Positions 7,413 to 16,638 of a DNA stretch of 64,000 nucleotides are shown here, one piece after another. The notes beneath the pieces are model-generated. The model was not told the origin of the DNA and searched no databases. It saw only the letters and a program-made list of their open reading frames with translations. The position numbers and the translations under genes were made by a program. This DNA comes from Armatimonadota bacterium (lineage in GTDB: Bacteria > Armatimonadota > Fimbriimonadia > Fimbriimonadales > GBS-DC). The first letter of the stretch is position 1. Each line of letters starts with the position of its first letter. The stretch is from assembly GCA_013359125.1 (NCBI GenBank), contig JABWCR010000019.1, positions 1 to 64,000 of the forward strand. The letters run 5' to 3'.

Positions 7413-9143
7413 ATCTCCACAGATAAAGTCGTAAAGGAAATCCTGGTCAACGTCGCGCCCAGAGAGACGCGAATCGCGGTTCTAGAGAACAGCCAGATCA
7501 TGGAGCTGCGCGTTGAGCGCGGCGAACGAATTGTCGGAAACATTTACAAAGGGTTGGTGCAAAACGTTCTTCCCGGTATGGACGCGGCGTTTGTCGATAT
7601 CGGGTTAGAGCGCAACGCGTTTCTTTATGTCGCGGACGTATTGACCGAGGGAGAGGAAGGTCCAGATCCGGCGGCGTCGATGCGGCGATCGGAGCTGCGA
7701 AAGCGCAAGATCGCCGAACTGTTGAAGGCGGGCCAAGAGGTCATGGTGCAGGTGATCAAGGGGCCTCGCGGCACAAAGGGCGCCCGTGTCTCGACGCGGA
7801 TTTCGTTGCCGGGCCGTTACTTTGTGCTCATGCCCGACGGCAGCCATGTCGGCATCTCTCGCAAGATTGAGGATCGCGAAGAGCGCGATCGCCTGCGCGA
7901 CTTGGTTGCCAAGATGAAGGTGGACAACTTCGGCGTGATCGTGCGCACCGAAGCCGAGGGCAAGAGCGACGCCGAGATCACGCAGGACATCCAGTATCTG
8001 GCGGACATCTGGACCGAGGTTAAGAAGAAGAGCGAAAAGGTTCGGGCGCCTGCCCTGGTGCACGAGGACGCTTCTCTGCTCTATCGAGCGCTGCGGGACA
8101 TGTTCTCATCGGACGTTAGTCGCCTGATCATCGACGATCCGGACGAGTACGAAAAAGTACATGAGGTGCTGAAGCACATCTCGCCGAAGCTTCTATCGCG
8201 GGTATCCCTGTTCGACGGCGAGGAGTCGATTTTCGAGCATTACAACGTCGAGAAGGAGATGGAACGGCTGTTGCGCCGCAAGGTCTGGCTGAAGTCGGGC
8301 GGCTTCTTGGTCATCGACGAAATGGAGGCGATCACTGCCATCGATGTGAACACGGGCAAATATACGGGCAAAACCTCGCTGGCCGAAACGATCCTAAAGA
8401 CCAATTTGGAAGCGGTGGACGAGGCGTGCCGGCAACTTCGGTTGCGCGACATGGGCGGCATCATCGTGCTGGACTTTATCGATATGAATCGCCACGCCGA
8501 CCGCCGTCAAGTGATGGCGGCGCTTCAGAAGGCCCTGAAGAACGACCGCGCCAAGTATCGAATCGGCAAGATCAGTTCGCTTGGCCTGGTGGAAATGACG
8601 CGCAAGCGCACATCTGAGTCGGTCTCGCAGAGCCTGACCATTACCTGTCCTAACTGCTTCGGTCGAGGGCGACTGCCATCGCCCGAGACGATCAGCCTAT
8701 GGGTAGAGCAGGAACTGGCCACCAAGGCTCGCAAGGAGGACCATGACGCTTTCCTGATAGAGGCGCACCCTCAGGTGGCCGAACACATCATCGGCGACGA
8801 GGGCGAAAACGTGGAGATGCTCGAACATGCGATGCGCCGAGCGATCTTCGTTCGGGCAAAGCACGATTGGCCTCTGGAGGAGTTTAAGGTGCACGGCGGC
8901 AGTCTGGCCGAGATGAAGAAGAGTTTGATGCCTTATCGGCGCGCGCAAGTCTTAGAGTGCAAGGTGGTTCCGTCCGCGTTGGACGAAGAGGATCGGGTGG
9001 GCTGGGCAAATGGCTACCTGATCCAATGGGAGGAAGACTCGCCGCGCGAGAATCAGACCAAGATTGCGCTGGGGGACGTTCATCGATCGTTCGCGTTCGC
9101 GGCGCCCGTAAAGGCAAAGACCGGCGCGACGGAGGTTCCATAG
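7413..9143 (+). CDS. rng: Ribonuclease E/G family protein
   Basis: Single-stranded RNA endonuclease with S1 and RNase H-like/DNase I-like subdomains. The first in-frame ATG is 7500 (MELRVERGERIVGNIYKG). The family's conserved N-terminal strand is encoded before it: KEILVNVAPRETRIAVLEN, read in frame from about 7434. No in-frame ATG, GTG or TTG exists between the stop at 7383 and 7500. ATC at 7413 sits eight bases after AAGGGAGG and is my tentative start, giving 576 residues. Metal-site motifs AIDVNTGKYTG and IVLDFIDM and the zinc-link CPNCFGRG are present. A TAGAAT box at 7383 overlaps the previous stop. Confidence 0.88.
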   Translation: MSTDKVVKEILVNVAPRETRIAVLENSQIMELRVERGERIVGNIYKGLVQNVLPGMDAAFVDIGLERNAFLYVADVLTEGEEGPDPAASMRRSELRKRKIAELLKAGQEVMVQVIKGPRGTKGARVSTRISLPGRYFVLMPDGSHVGISRKIEDREERDRLRDLVAKMKVDNFGVIVRTEAEGKSDAEITQDIQYLADIWTEVKKKSEKVRAPALVHEDASLLYRALRDMFSSDVSRLIIDDPDEYEKVHEVLKHISPKLLSRVSLFDGEESIFEHYNVEKEMERLLRRKVWLKSGGFLVIDEMEAITAIDVNTGKYTGKTSLAETILKTNLEAVDEACRQLRLRDMGGIIVLDFIDMNRHADRRQVMAALQKALKNDRAKYRIGKISSLGLVEMTRKRTSESVSQSLTITCPNCFGRGRLPSPETISLWVEQELATKARKEDHDAFLIEAHPQVAEHIIGDEGENVEMLEHAMRRAIFVRAKHDWPLEEFKVHGGSLAEMKKSLMPYRRAQVLECKVVPSALDEEDRVGWANGYLIQWEEDSPRENQTKIALGDVHRSFAFAAPVKAKTGATEVP

Positions 9144-9775
9144 TGTCGGAGGTGCAGGCGCGACAGCTTCAGTTGATCTTGCAGGCGTCGATCGGCCAGA
9201 TGAACGATTTGCGGCGACAGCGGATCTTGGAGGCTCTAGGCGCCGGATGGGCCGCTCAGCCCATCCCCAATCAGCCGGCAGTGGCGTTCATCAATCCGAC
9301 AACGCGCTCATCGCTTGTGTTCGCCGAGCAGCAAATGAATTATGCGCAAGAGAGCCAAAACCTGCAACTGGGATCGTCCGAGATAGCGGATCTGCTGTCG
9401 CCCGTTCGAGAAGCGCTGCTCTTAGAGGATCGGTTTCCGATGGCGCTTCAGTTGGTGGGGTACATGGACGCGAATGGCGCGGCTACCGAGCGATCGGTGG
9501 AATATTTCAGCCCTTACCAGCCGGAGCGACTGCGAGAGACTTTTCCGGGCTTGCGCGGCATCGGCCTGAGAATCAACTACGACGACGGGCCGTTCTCGTG
9601 CGATCTGCGCTTCGAACCGTTCTTCGCCGAGCCGAGCCACTACTTCATTCAGTTGAACGTTTCGACTCCGACCGCGCTTTCGTTGAATCAACTAAGCGAG
9701 GACGCTGCTCGATTTGTGGATCGATTTCGAACCGATTCAGAGCGCTTCTTAGAGGACGTTGCGGGCGAATCTTAG
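9143..9775 (+). CDS. Hypothetical protein, 210 aa
   Basis: I do not recognise the family. It starts with GTG whose first base is the last base of the RNase E/G stop (TAGTG), so it is translationally coupled to rng. The product is soluble, with a helical N-terminus rich in Gln and Leu and an alternating beta-rich middle and C-terminus. There is no signal peptide or membrane segment. Its stop overlaps the stop of the convergent tebC gene by four bases. Confidence 0.65.
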   Translation: MSEVQARQLQLILQASIGQMNDLRRQRILEALGAGWAAQPIPNQPAVAFINPTTRSSLVFAEQQMNYAQESQNLQLGSSEIADLLSPVREALLLEDRFPMALQLVGYMDANGAATERSVEYFSPYQPERLRETFPGLRGIGLRINYDDGPFSCDLRFEPFFAEPSHYFIQLNVSTPTALSLNQLSEDAARFVDRFRTDSERFLEDVAGES

Positions 9776-10194
9776 GCGTAAGGCTCTAACGCAACGAGCA
9801 GGGCCGAAGGCACGGGCGTCGCTTCCATCTGGCCGTTCTCGCGCTTAAAACAGGCAATCTCTTGCTCTCCAAAAGCAACGCGCTCCTCCGAGCCGTTCTT
9901 GAGGCGAACGTATTCGAACTTCATGGCGACTCGGTTCTGTTTAACCGAGCTGAGCGACATGCGCACAGCGACCTCGTCAAAAGCGTTCAGTTCGGCAAAG
10001 TAGTCGCATGAGCAGTGCAACGTGGCCAAGTAGAGACCATCGGCGATCTCGGTCAGAAGCTCGGGGCACTTTTCCTTGATGAAGAGTTCGCGGCAACGGC
10101 CTTGCCATCGAAGATGATTGACGAAGTAGACGTTGCCGACGACGTTGGTCTCTTCAAAACCCACCACGAGGCGCATTTCGTAGTAGTTAGGCAT
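9772..10194 (-). CDS. Enediyne-type acyl-thioesterase (TEBC/E10, hot-dog fold)
   Basis: A 140-residue hot-dog thioesterase closely resembling SgcE10, CalE7 and DynE7. It would hydrolyse the linear polyene from the carrier domain of the enediyne synthase. Signature stretches are EETNVVGNVYFVNHLRW (from residue 14) and QGRCRE (31-36), with Asn17 and Arg33 at positions conserved in the enediyne group, which lacks an acidic nucleophile. The ATG lies inside the last codons of pksE (eight-base overlap), so the two are coupled. It is the last gene of the operon. Confidence 0.9.
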   Translation of the reverse strand: MPNYYEMRLVVGFEETNVVGNVYFVNHLRWQGRCRELFIKEKCPELLTEIADGLYLATLHCSCDYFAELNAFDEVAVRMSLSSVKQNRVAMKFEYVRLKNGSEERVAFGEQEIACFKRENGQMEATPVPSALLVALEPYA

Positions 10195-13100
10195 TTGTCG
10201 TAAGAACGCTTACCACCAACCGGCCCTCTCGCGAGTCGAGGGCGAGGCTGTAAATGGTCGCGTCTCCGCTCATCAGTTTGCCGCTATCCGCCACCGTTAG
10301 CGGCGCGTTAAAGGGCTTGCCCGCTTTCTTAAGGCATTCCAAGGCAGTCCATACCCTGGTTTGCGAGGTTTCGAGCGGCTCGTTCCATTGTCGGGCTATC
10401 TGTTTCGCCAGTTCGTATCGCTCGCCCAAGAGGTTTGGCCAGTCGATGTCGCTTTGATCGATGCGTTCGGCGTCGACCGCTACAAGGTTTTTTGACGCAA
10501 CGGCTAGATGGAGGTCTCCACAATGGGTAACAGAGACGCGCCAGCCTTTGGCTTCGGGCTTGCCGTCCGGGCGATGAGTTATCGGCGCTCCAATGGTCTG
10601 TGCCAGACGTTCGGCCGGGTCTTCTTGGCTGCCGACAATTATCAAATCTCCGCCGATCGCGCGCTGAACGATGGGCGCGACGAGCTCGGCCGGCCATCCA
10701 TCGTCCATCTGGGCCGGCGCAACCTCTCGCAATCGCAATCCTTGCCAACGCTCCTTGCCCGCCCAGAGCTCGTAGGTGTGATCGGGCGGCTGGCGTTCGA
10801 GTTCGGTCGCAGTGGCCGTTGCGTCGCGCTCGTGCTTGGCGAGAACGATCTTCTCTACCGAGAGGGGGATCAAAGTCGAGTGGGGAATACAGGCTTGGAT
10901 CGCGTGAAGCGAGGCGTCTCGCAAGCCTGGGTCGCCGAGCAGGAGCTGCGCGGGCAGATAGTCGCCGAACCATTTTCCGGCATCGTGCTTGAGATCGGCG
11001 GTCATGGTTTGGGCCTGGATGTCTCGGTAAAGCGCAACTCGCTTGAAGCGCCCTCTCTGGAACAGGAGTTTCTCGTACATCTCCTCCGATGGGTCAAAGT
11101 CGATCGGCGCGAGGCTGGACTGATTCTCGGTCGATTCTTGAGGCTCGAACTCGGCCGTTGCGCTCATATGGTTGGTTTGGAATTGAGTCTCCGATGAGCG
11201 AACGGCGAGCAGCGCTTTGTCGCCGTCCAGAAGCGAGGCGATTCGGATTGTGCAGCCCTCGTCTGGAACCGTTATCGCACGGTCGAACCGTACATCGGCA
11301 AAAGCGGTCGGGATTTTGCCCGTTAAGCCCAAAGCGGTCTGCGCCATGGCTTCGAGCGCCATCACGGCGGGGAAAATTCGTTGGCCCTGCAGGGCGTGGT
11401 CGTCGAGGTAAAAGTCTGTCGCGGGAGAAAGGCGAGCCTCGACAATCAGTTCGACGCCCGGCGCCTGGACGAGCGTCGTTTCGAGGAAGCGAAGAAGCGG
11501 CAGGTCTGATTGCTCTGTCTTTAAGGTCGGCAAGCCGCTAAATCGGCCCGAAACGACCATGCGATTCGGGGCGCTGGGGTCTTGCACGGCATTGAGAAGG
11601 ATCTCGATGCCCTGATCGATGGGGATCGGCTGCACGCCCTGGGCAGAAAGGATTTCGAGCACGCCAAGGCGCTCGCCCATGCCAATGCCGCCCCAAACGG
11701 ACCATTCTAAGCAAATCGCACGCTTCGCTTTGTCGGTCGAAATAGTCTCTTCGGACATCCATTCGTTAGCAAAGGCGTAGTCGGCATTGCCGGGCATTCC
11801 GGCGCGACCGATAATGCTGCCAAAAGTAATCAGCAAGTCGAGGGGTTTGGAGAGCGCGTTTAAGATCGACGAAAGCGCGGCTTTGGGCGCGAGGGTCGAT
11901 CGCATGTCGGTAATCGAAAGGTCTTCGATCTTCTTTGGCCGGTTGACGCCTGCGCCGTGCAAGAGAACAGAGACGGCCCCCATCTCCTTTTCGATCTGTC
12001 GGATCGTGCCGCCAACGTCGCCCGTAACATCGGCGGCGTAGTATCGGGCTTCGACGCCTTTAGCGGCCATGCGCTCAAGGTTTGCCTTCAGTTCCGGATC
12101 GTCGTTTGGATCGGAACGGCCGATGACAGCCAGGCGCGCGCCAAATCGTTCGGCCAAGGCCAGGGCGCACTCCGCTGTGATGCCTTTTCCGCCGCCAGTA
12201 GCCAGAATAAGATCGCCGATAACAGTCTGGCTCGATTTTGAAAATCGGACAGGCTTAAGAATCGGCGTCAGCCGACGGCCATCATGCACGATTTCTTGGA
12301 ATCCGTCTATTGCAAGGATCTCCTTTGCAACGGCGCTCCAATCGGGTTTCGACGGCAGTGTAACGATGCCAACGCTCACCTCGGGCCGTTCAAGCTTCAG
12401 GCTCTTTGCAAAGCCTCCGCCAAAGGCGCCGGTTTGAATCACGACGAATCGTGCAAAGTTCTCGTTGATGGCCTTGTGGGCGGCTGTTAACAAGAGTTCC
12501 GCTGCTTTTTCCCGACTATCCAACGCAACGATGAGGGTGTCGCGGTCGGGATGAAGGGGCTTTAGGTTCTTAAGCAGCGCTTCGGAGCCGAGTTGTTCGA
12601 CCTTTGCTTGGCCTTCCTTTGGACTCGACTCTGGCACTGGCGCGAACTCTATGGCAAAGGCTCGCGTCCAAGCTTCGACGCCGTCGATAGCGGTTGGTCT
12701 TGCAGGCGCGCCCTTCATCTCCGAGAGCGCTTGGGCCAGTTCGGCCACGGTTGCGTTGGAGTATTCGGTCGGCGCGGCGGGCGGCGGCAATCCGAGCGTT
12801 TTGGCGGCTTCGGTTACAATCTGGCTGACCGTGATGGAGTTCAGGTGCAGGTCTCGCAGCAAGCGGCTCTCTTCCTTGACCATCTCGATCGGCAGTTCGG
12901 CTTTTTTAGCGATGATCGCACGAACGCATTCTAGCGGGCTGTCCGCCTGAGTTGACGTTGGATCTTCCAGGGCTTCTTTGCGCTGCATCTTGGGCGTATC
13001 GAAGTCGGGGGCCAGTTCGCAAGGGTTGACAAAGAACTTCGGCTGGCGATCAAGATCGAACGGCCTTGAGAATCGGTCGGCGAGCGCTGTTCTTGGGTCG

Positions 13101-15709
13101 CCCGCGCCCAATACAAAGCAGGCGCCCCAGGCTTCCAAGAGCCCCGCAAAGGAGGACCCGCAGGCGTCGATCGAGATGCAGGGCGTCGAGCGTTGTTGAG
13201 AGACCAATCCAGAAAGGATCCGACCGGGGCCGACTTCGATCCAGAGGTCGATTCTCTGAGCAGAGGCTTCTCGAACGGCATCGCTAAAGCGCACTGGGCG
13301 GGTCAGTTGATCCTCTAACAGACTGCTTAGATCCGCATCGGCGTCCAGCCGGGCGCCGGTAATGGTCGAATAGACCGGCATGGCGACAGGATTGAGCGCC
13401 AGTCGATCGAGCGCCGCTTTTAGCCTGTCTGCGGCAGAGCGCATTTGGGGCGAATGGAAGGCGTGCGAGACAGACAGCCGGACGGCCTGCAGCCCCTTAG
13501 ATTTAGCCTGTTCGACCAGTCGATCGACGGCGCTCGATTCGCCAGAAACGACGGTCTGGACGACTCCGTTCAGGCCGGAAATGCAGAGAGCGTCGCCAAA
13601 GGGCTTGATCAGTTCTTCGACCTCCAGCGGGCCGGCGGCGATGCTGGCCATACCGCCCAAGCCGGGCGCCGCGCTCATGGCGGCTCCTCGCTCCAGCGCG
13701 AGATCGGCGGCGTCAGAAGCGGTCATAGCGCCTGCCCAATGAAACGCGACTATCTCGCCAAGGCTGTGGCCGATGGCGAACGAAGCGCTCACCTGAGCGA
13801 CCTGCAACGCGCATAAGCCGGCCAAAGTCGATGCAACGATGGAAGGCTGGGCGACGGCTGTGTCTTTCGCGTCAATCCCCGCCGGGATGCGCGCGCTTGC
13901 GAACAGATTTTCGATCGGCTCGAAACGCTGGCCCCAGACGCCCGGTTCGAGCCGTACCGGCGCGGCCTGGCCCGGGAACAGAAATCCGACCGTGCCGCCC
14001 TGGCCATTGCCCGCCCAAGCGCCCGCATAAGAAGCAAAGCCTTGGCCGTCCCACTGCAAGAGGGGTTGGATTCGTTCGGCCAGTTCGTTCGGCGACGAGG
14101 CGACAGCTGCCACTCTGAAGGGTTCGTCCTGCGCTTGGCTCGCCAGCGCGACCGAAAGGTCGGTGAGTTCGCTAAGGCTGAGAGTCGGCGCGATGTCGGC
14201 GATCTTCTTGGCTTTGTCTTTCAGATCGTCCAAACTGGGCGCCGAGAGGATGAAGAGTTCGGCGTCTTGCCAACTGCCGGTCAGCTTGCGTTCTGCCGCG
14301 GTCAGCTTCTCCCTGCGCTCGGCGACAATGCCCTCCATGGTTACGTGGCAGTTGATGCCGCCGAAGCCCATCGCGCTCACGCTGGCGCGCAAAGGTTGAT
14401 CGATCGGCCAAGGTTCGGCCTGGGTTAGGGGCTTCAGTTTGGATTCGGGCTTCAAGAACTCTGCATGAGGCGATTCCATGCCGCTGTTGGGCGGCAAGAG
14501 CTGTTTGCTGAGGGCGAGGGTGGCTTTGATGAAACCCGCTGCGCCGGCCGCTGCTTTCGTGTGTCCGATGTTGGCTTTGATGGAGCCTATGACGGCTTTT
14601 GCCGCCTTGGCGTCGGCTTCGGCGCGCGCCCGGTTGATCGTGGCCAATTCGACGGCGTCGCCGACAGGGGTGCCGGTGCCGTGGCCTTCAAAATAGACGA
14701 CCGAATCGATTCCATAGCCCGCGCGCTTATAGGCTCGGCGCAAAGCGAGGATTTGCCCTTCCTCTTCGGGCCGGGTGATGCCGCCGCTGCCATCGGACGA
14801 AACGCCCCAACCGCGCACGACCGCGTAAACCCGATGACCCTCGGCTAAGGCGTCCTCTAGTCTCATGAGCACGACCATCCCAGAGCCTTCGCCCGGCCAA
14901 AAGCCCTGAGAGCGGGCATCGTAAACGCGCATCACCTCGGGCGCGAGGGCGCCGACCTTCGCAAACCCTACAATCTCGAAAGGATCGAGGCTCAGATCGA
15001 CTCCGCCAGCAATGGCACAATCAAGGTCGCCGTTCGTTAACGCTTGGCACGCGTTAGAGATTGCCAAGAGCGAGGCGGCGCAGGCGCCATCGACCGTATA
15101 GCCGCCTCCCTTTAGGTCGTAGTAGTTGCAGATTCGTCCGGCGATGGTGTTGGAGAGGCCGCCTGCCAGAGATTCGTCCGCAGTCTCGGGGAACGGAGAC
15201 TTGTAAGCCCGTTCGACCTCGGCCAAGAACTCGGCGATGCGATCCCTCGACCAGTCGGATTTTTGAAGGGCTTCTCCCAGCACGCGACCCACGTATGGCC
15301 AGCGCAAGCGCATGAGATTAGCCCGGCTGAACTCTCCCGTAAGGGTGTTGCCCAGCAACACGCCGGTCGTCTCTTTTGGCAGGCGGGCGCCGTCTTGGAA
15401 TCCGGCGTCCGATAGGGCTTGGGAGGCGACATCGAGCGCGAGCCAGTGGGCCGAATCGACCTGTCGATAGGTGCCGCCCGAAACCTTGAACTTGACGCGG
15501 TCGAACTCGTAGCCTTCGATGACGGCTGCCTTGTCGCAATAGGCGCGGTCGGGGTCGGAGCGGTCGTCCGAGACGTAATCCGCGGGCCTCAATCGCTCGT
15601 CGGGAATGCGCCGAAATGCACGGCGGCGAGCCAGGACGTTCTCCCAGAGTTCCTGGGGGTTGGCGGCGTCTGGATAGCGGCAGGCCATGCCGATGACCGC
15701 GATCTTCAC
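10187..15709 (-). CDS. Iterative enediyne-type polyketide synthase (PKSE)
   Basis: About 1,840 residues in the order characteristic of PKSE (SgcE, CalE8): KS with Cys210 (DGACAAS), His343 (EGHGTGT) and His383 (NIGHTK); AT with Ser649 (GHSLGE) and His752 (AFHSP); internal ACP with Ser958 (DLHLNSI); KR with TGGGKGITA at 1171 and Ser1298/Tyr1311; DH with His1438 (DHALQGQRIFPAVM); C-terminal phosphopantetheinyl transferase with Asp1746, Glu1748 and WTALECLKKAG at 1787. It should build a C15-type polyene and prime its own ACP. I start at GTG 15709, which overlaps the unbU stop as GTGA. An open frame continues upstream to 15817 but would cover unbU. All catalytic residues are intact. Confidence 0.95.
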   Translation of the reverse strand: MKIAVIGMACRYPDAANPQELWENVLARRRAFRRIPDERLRPADYVSDDRSDPDRAYCDKAAVIEGYEFDRVKFKVSGGTYRQVDSAHWLALDVASQALSDAGFQDGARLPKETTGVLLGNTLTGEFSRANLMRLRWPYVGRVLGEALQKSDWSRDRIAEFLAEVERAYKSPFPETADESLAGGLSNTIAGRICNYYDLKGGGYTVDGACAASLLAISNACQALTNGDLDCAIAGGVDLSLDPFEIVGFAKVGALAPEVMRVYDARSQGFWPGEGSGMVVLMRLEDALAEGHRVYAVVRGWGVSSDGSGGITRPEEEGQILALRRAYKRAGYGIDSVVYFEGHGTGTPVGDAVELATINRARAEADAKAAKAVIGSIKANIGHTKAAAGAAGFIKATLALSKQLLPPNSGMESPHAEFLKPESKLKPLTQAEPWPIDQPLRASVSAMGFGGINCHVTMEGIVAERREKLTAAERKLTGSWQDAELFILSAPSLDDLKDKAKKIADIAPTLSLSELTDLSVALASQAQDEPFRVAAVASSPNELAERIQPLLQWDGQGFASYAGAWAGNGQGGTVGFLFPGQAAPVRLEPGVWGQRFEPIENLFASARIPAGIDAKDTAVAQPSIVASTLAGLCALQVAQVSASFAIGHSLGEIVAFHWAGAMTASDAADLALERGAAMSAAPGLGGMASIAAGPLEVEELIKPFGDALCISGLNGVVQTVVSGESSAVDRLVEQAKSKGLQAVRLSVSHAFHSPQMRSAADRLKAALDRLALNPVAMPVYSTITGARLDADADLSSLLEDQLTRPVRFSDAVREASAQRIDLWIEVGPGRILSGLVSQQRSTPCISIDACGSSFAGLLEAWGACFVLGAGDPRTALADRFSRPFDLDRQPKFFVNPCELAPDFDTPKMQRKEALEDPTSTQADSPLECVRAIIAKKAELPIEMVKEESRLLRDLHLNSITVSQIVTEAAKTLGLPPPAAPTEYSNATVAELAQALSEMKGAPARPTAIDGVEAWTRAFAIEFAPVPESSPKEGQAKVEQLGSEALLKNLKPLHPDRDTLIVALDSREKAAELLLTAAHKAINENFARFVVIQTGAFGGGFAKSLKLERPEVSVGIVTLPSKPDWSAVAKEILAIDGFQEIVHDGRRLTPILKPVRFSKSSQTVIGDLILATGGGKGITAECALALAERFGARLAVIGRSDPNDDPELKANLERMAAKGVEARYYAADVTGDVGGTIRQIEKEMGAVSVLLHGAGVNRPKKIEDLSITDMRSTLAPKAALSSILNALSKPLDLLITFGSIIGRAGMPGNADYAFANEWMSEETISTDKAKRAICLEWSVWGGIGMGERLGVLEILSAQGVQPIPIDQGIEILLNAVQDPSAPNRMVVSGRFSGLPTLKTEQSDLPLLRFLETTLVQAPGVELIVEARLSPATDFYLDDHALQGQRIFPAVMALEAMAQTALGLTGKIPTAFADVRFDRAITVPDEGCTIRIASLLDGDKALLAVRSSETQFQTNHMSATAEFEPQESTENQSSLAPIDFDPSEEMYEKLLFQRGRFKRVALYRDIQAQTMTADLKHDAGKWFGDYLPAQLLLGDPGLRDASLHAIQACIPHSTLIPLSVEKIVLAKHERDATATATELERQPPDHTYELWAGKERWQGLRLREVAPAQMDDGWPAELVAPIVQRAIGGDLIIVGSQEDPAERLAQTIGAPITHRPDGKPEAKGWRVSVTHCGDLHLAVASKNLVAVDAERIDQSDIDWPNLLGERYELAKQIARQWNEPLETSQTRVWTALECLKKAGKPFNAPLTVADSGKLMSGDATIYSLALDSREGRLVVSVLTTNA

Positions 15710-16638
15710 CGATCCTTGCCTCCTGTGAACATCGCGGAGGATTGGGCGGTCGCCGGTTCTTGCCGGCTGGCCTTCAAGGCGTTGTTCAGGGCTATCGACA
15801 ATCCACGGACGACGCACACGATGGTGAGCGCGAAGAACAAGCCGTAAACCACATGGAAGACCATGAGGAGCGCATAGACAAAAGCGACCGAATAGCCGAA
15901 AAGCATCTGATTCTTCGGATCGTCCGGCGTAGTGGCCGGATCCGTGACCATGTAGAACGTATACAAGACAAACGCTACGCCCGTCATCGGCCCCAGCCCG
16001 GCCAAGAACGGCGTATCAAAATAGGCGCTTCGTATGAAAGCCTGAAGCGCAAAACCGGTCAGCCATGCGAAGATCAGGGGCAGCCGCTTGGTAAATCGAA
16101 AATTGAGAAACGTGCCGGTAAAGAGAATAATGCCGACCGGCACGAAATCCCAAGCGTTGACCAGATTCTCTGTGAACTGATAGGGCTGCGCCACGCCGAC
16201 CCAGGGAAAGGCAAGCAGCGTGGCCGTGATTCCGAAGTTGGACGGGTTGAGGAAGTGCCGCTTGCCGGTGTCGAGAGACATTCTTAACAAATGCTTGCTG
16301 GCAATGGCGACGCTGGCGCCGAACGCAACGACCCAGAACTGAGCGTTCGGATAGATGAGCATCGCGACGGCCAGACCCGTGATATGAGCCGAGAGCATAA
16401 AGTCGATCAGCTTGCGCATTCCGCCCAAGAATCGCGGCGGACGGCGATGGGCGATCGCATCGGCCAATTCGATCAAGATCTCTGTGCCGTAGGCCGCTGC
16501 CAACGAGACGAACGGGTGAAGCCAAGCCTGCTCGAAGCCTAACACCGTGTGGCCAAGGATGTTGAGCACGGTGATGGCGATGGCAAAGCGGCGCAGGCCG
16601 CCTAGCCGCACGTCTTGCTTCCAAGTCGTGGGGCTCAT
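15706..16638 (-). CDS. Enediyne cassette membrane protein UnbU/E5-like
   Basis: A 310-residue polytopic membrane protein with roughly seven or eight hydrophobic helices, several predicted from ILGHTVLG, LIYPNAQFWVVAFGASVAI, VGIILFTGTFLNF and the C-terminal VYALLMVFHVVYGLFFALT. Conserved polar blocks include LNPSNFGIT and YMVTDPATTP, as in UnbU and more distantly in RnfD/NqrB-type proteins. Its biochemical role in enediyne formation is not known. ATGA overlap with unbV and GTGA overlap with pksE indicate coupled translation. Confidence 0.85.
   Translation of the reverse strand: MSPTTWKQDVRLGGLRRFAIAITVLNILGHTVLGFEQAWLHPFVSLAAAYGTEILIELADAIAHRRPPRFLGGMRKLIDFMLSAHITGLAVAMLIYPNAQFWVVAFGASVAIASKHLLRMSLDTGKRHFLNPSNFGITATLLAFPWVGVAQPYQFTENLVNAWDFVPVGIILFTGTFLNFRFTKRLPLIFAWLTGFALQAFIRSAYFDTPFLAGLGPMTGVAFVLYTFYMVTDPATTPDDPKNQMLFGYSVAFVYALLMVFHVVYGLFFALTIVCVVRGLSIALNNALKASRQEPATAQSSAMFTGGKDR

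Noticed and set aside
10187-15709. PUFA synthase or ordinary type I PKS module
   Set aside because: A single ACP between AT and KR, a C-terminal PPTase domain, and the unbL/unbV/unbU/tebC neighbours are specific to the PKSE group.
15710-15817. N-terminal extension of pksE by 36 residues
   Set aside because: It would overlap unbU by over 100 bases. The KS domain begins at GTG 15709, which overlaps the unbU stop as GTGA.
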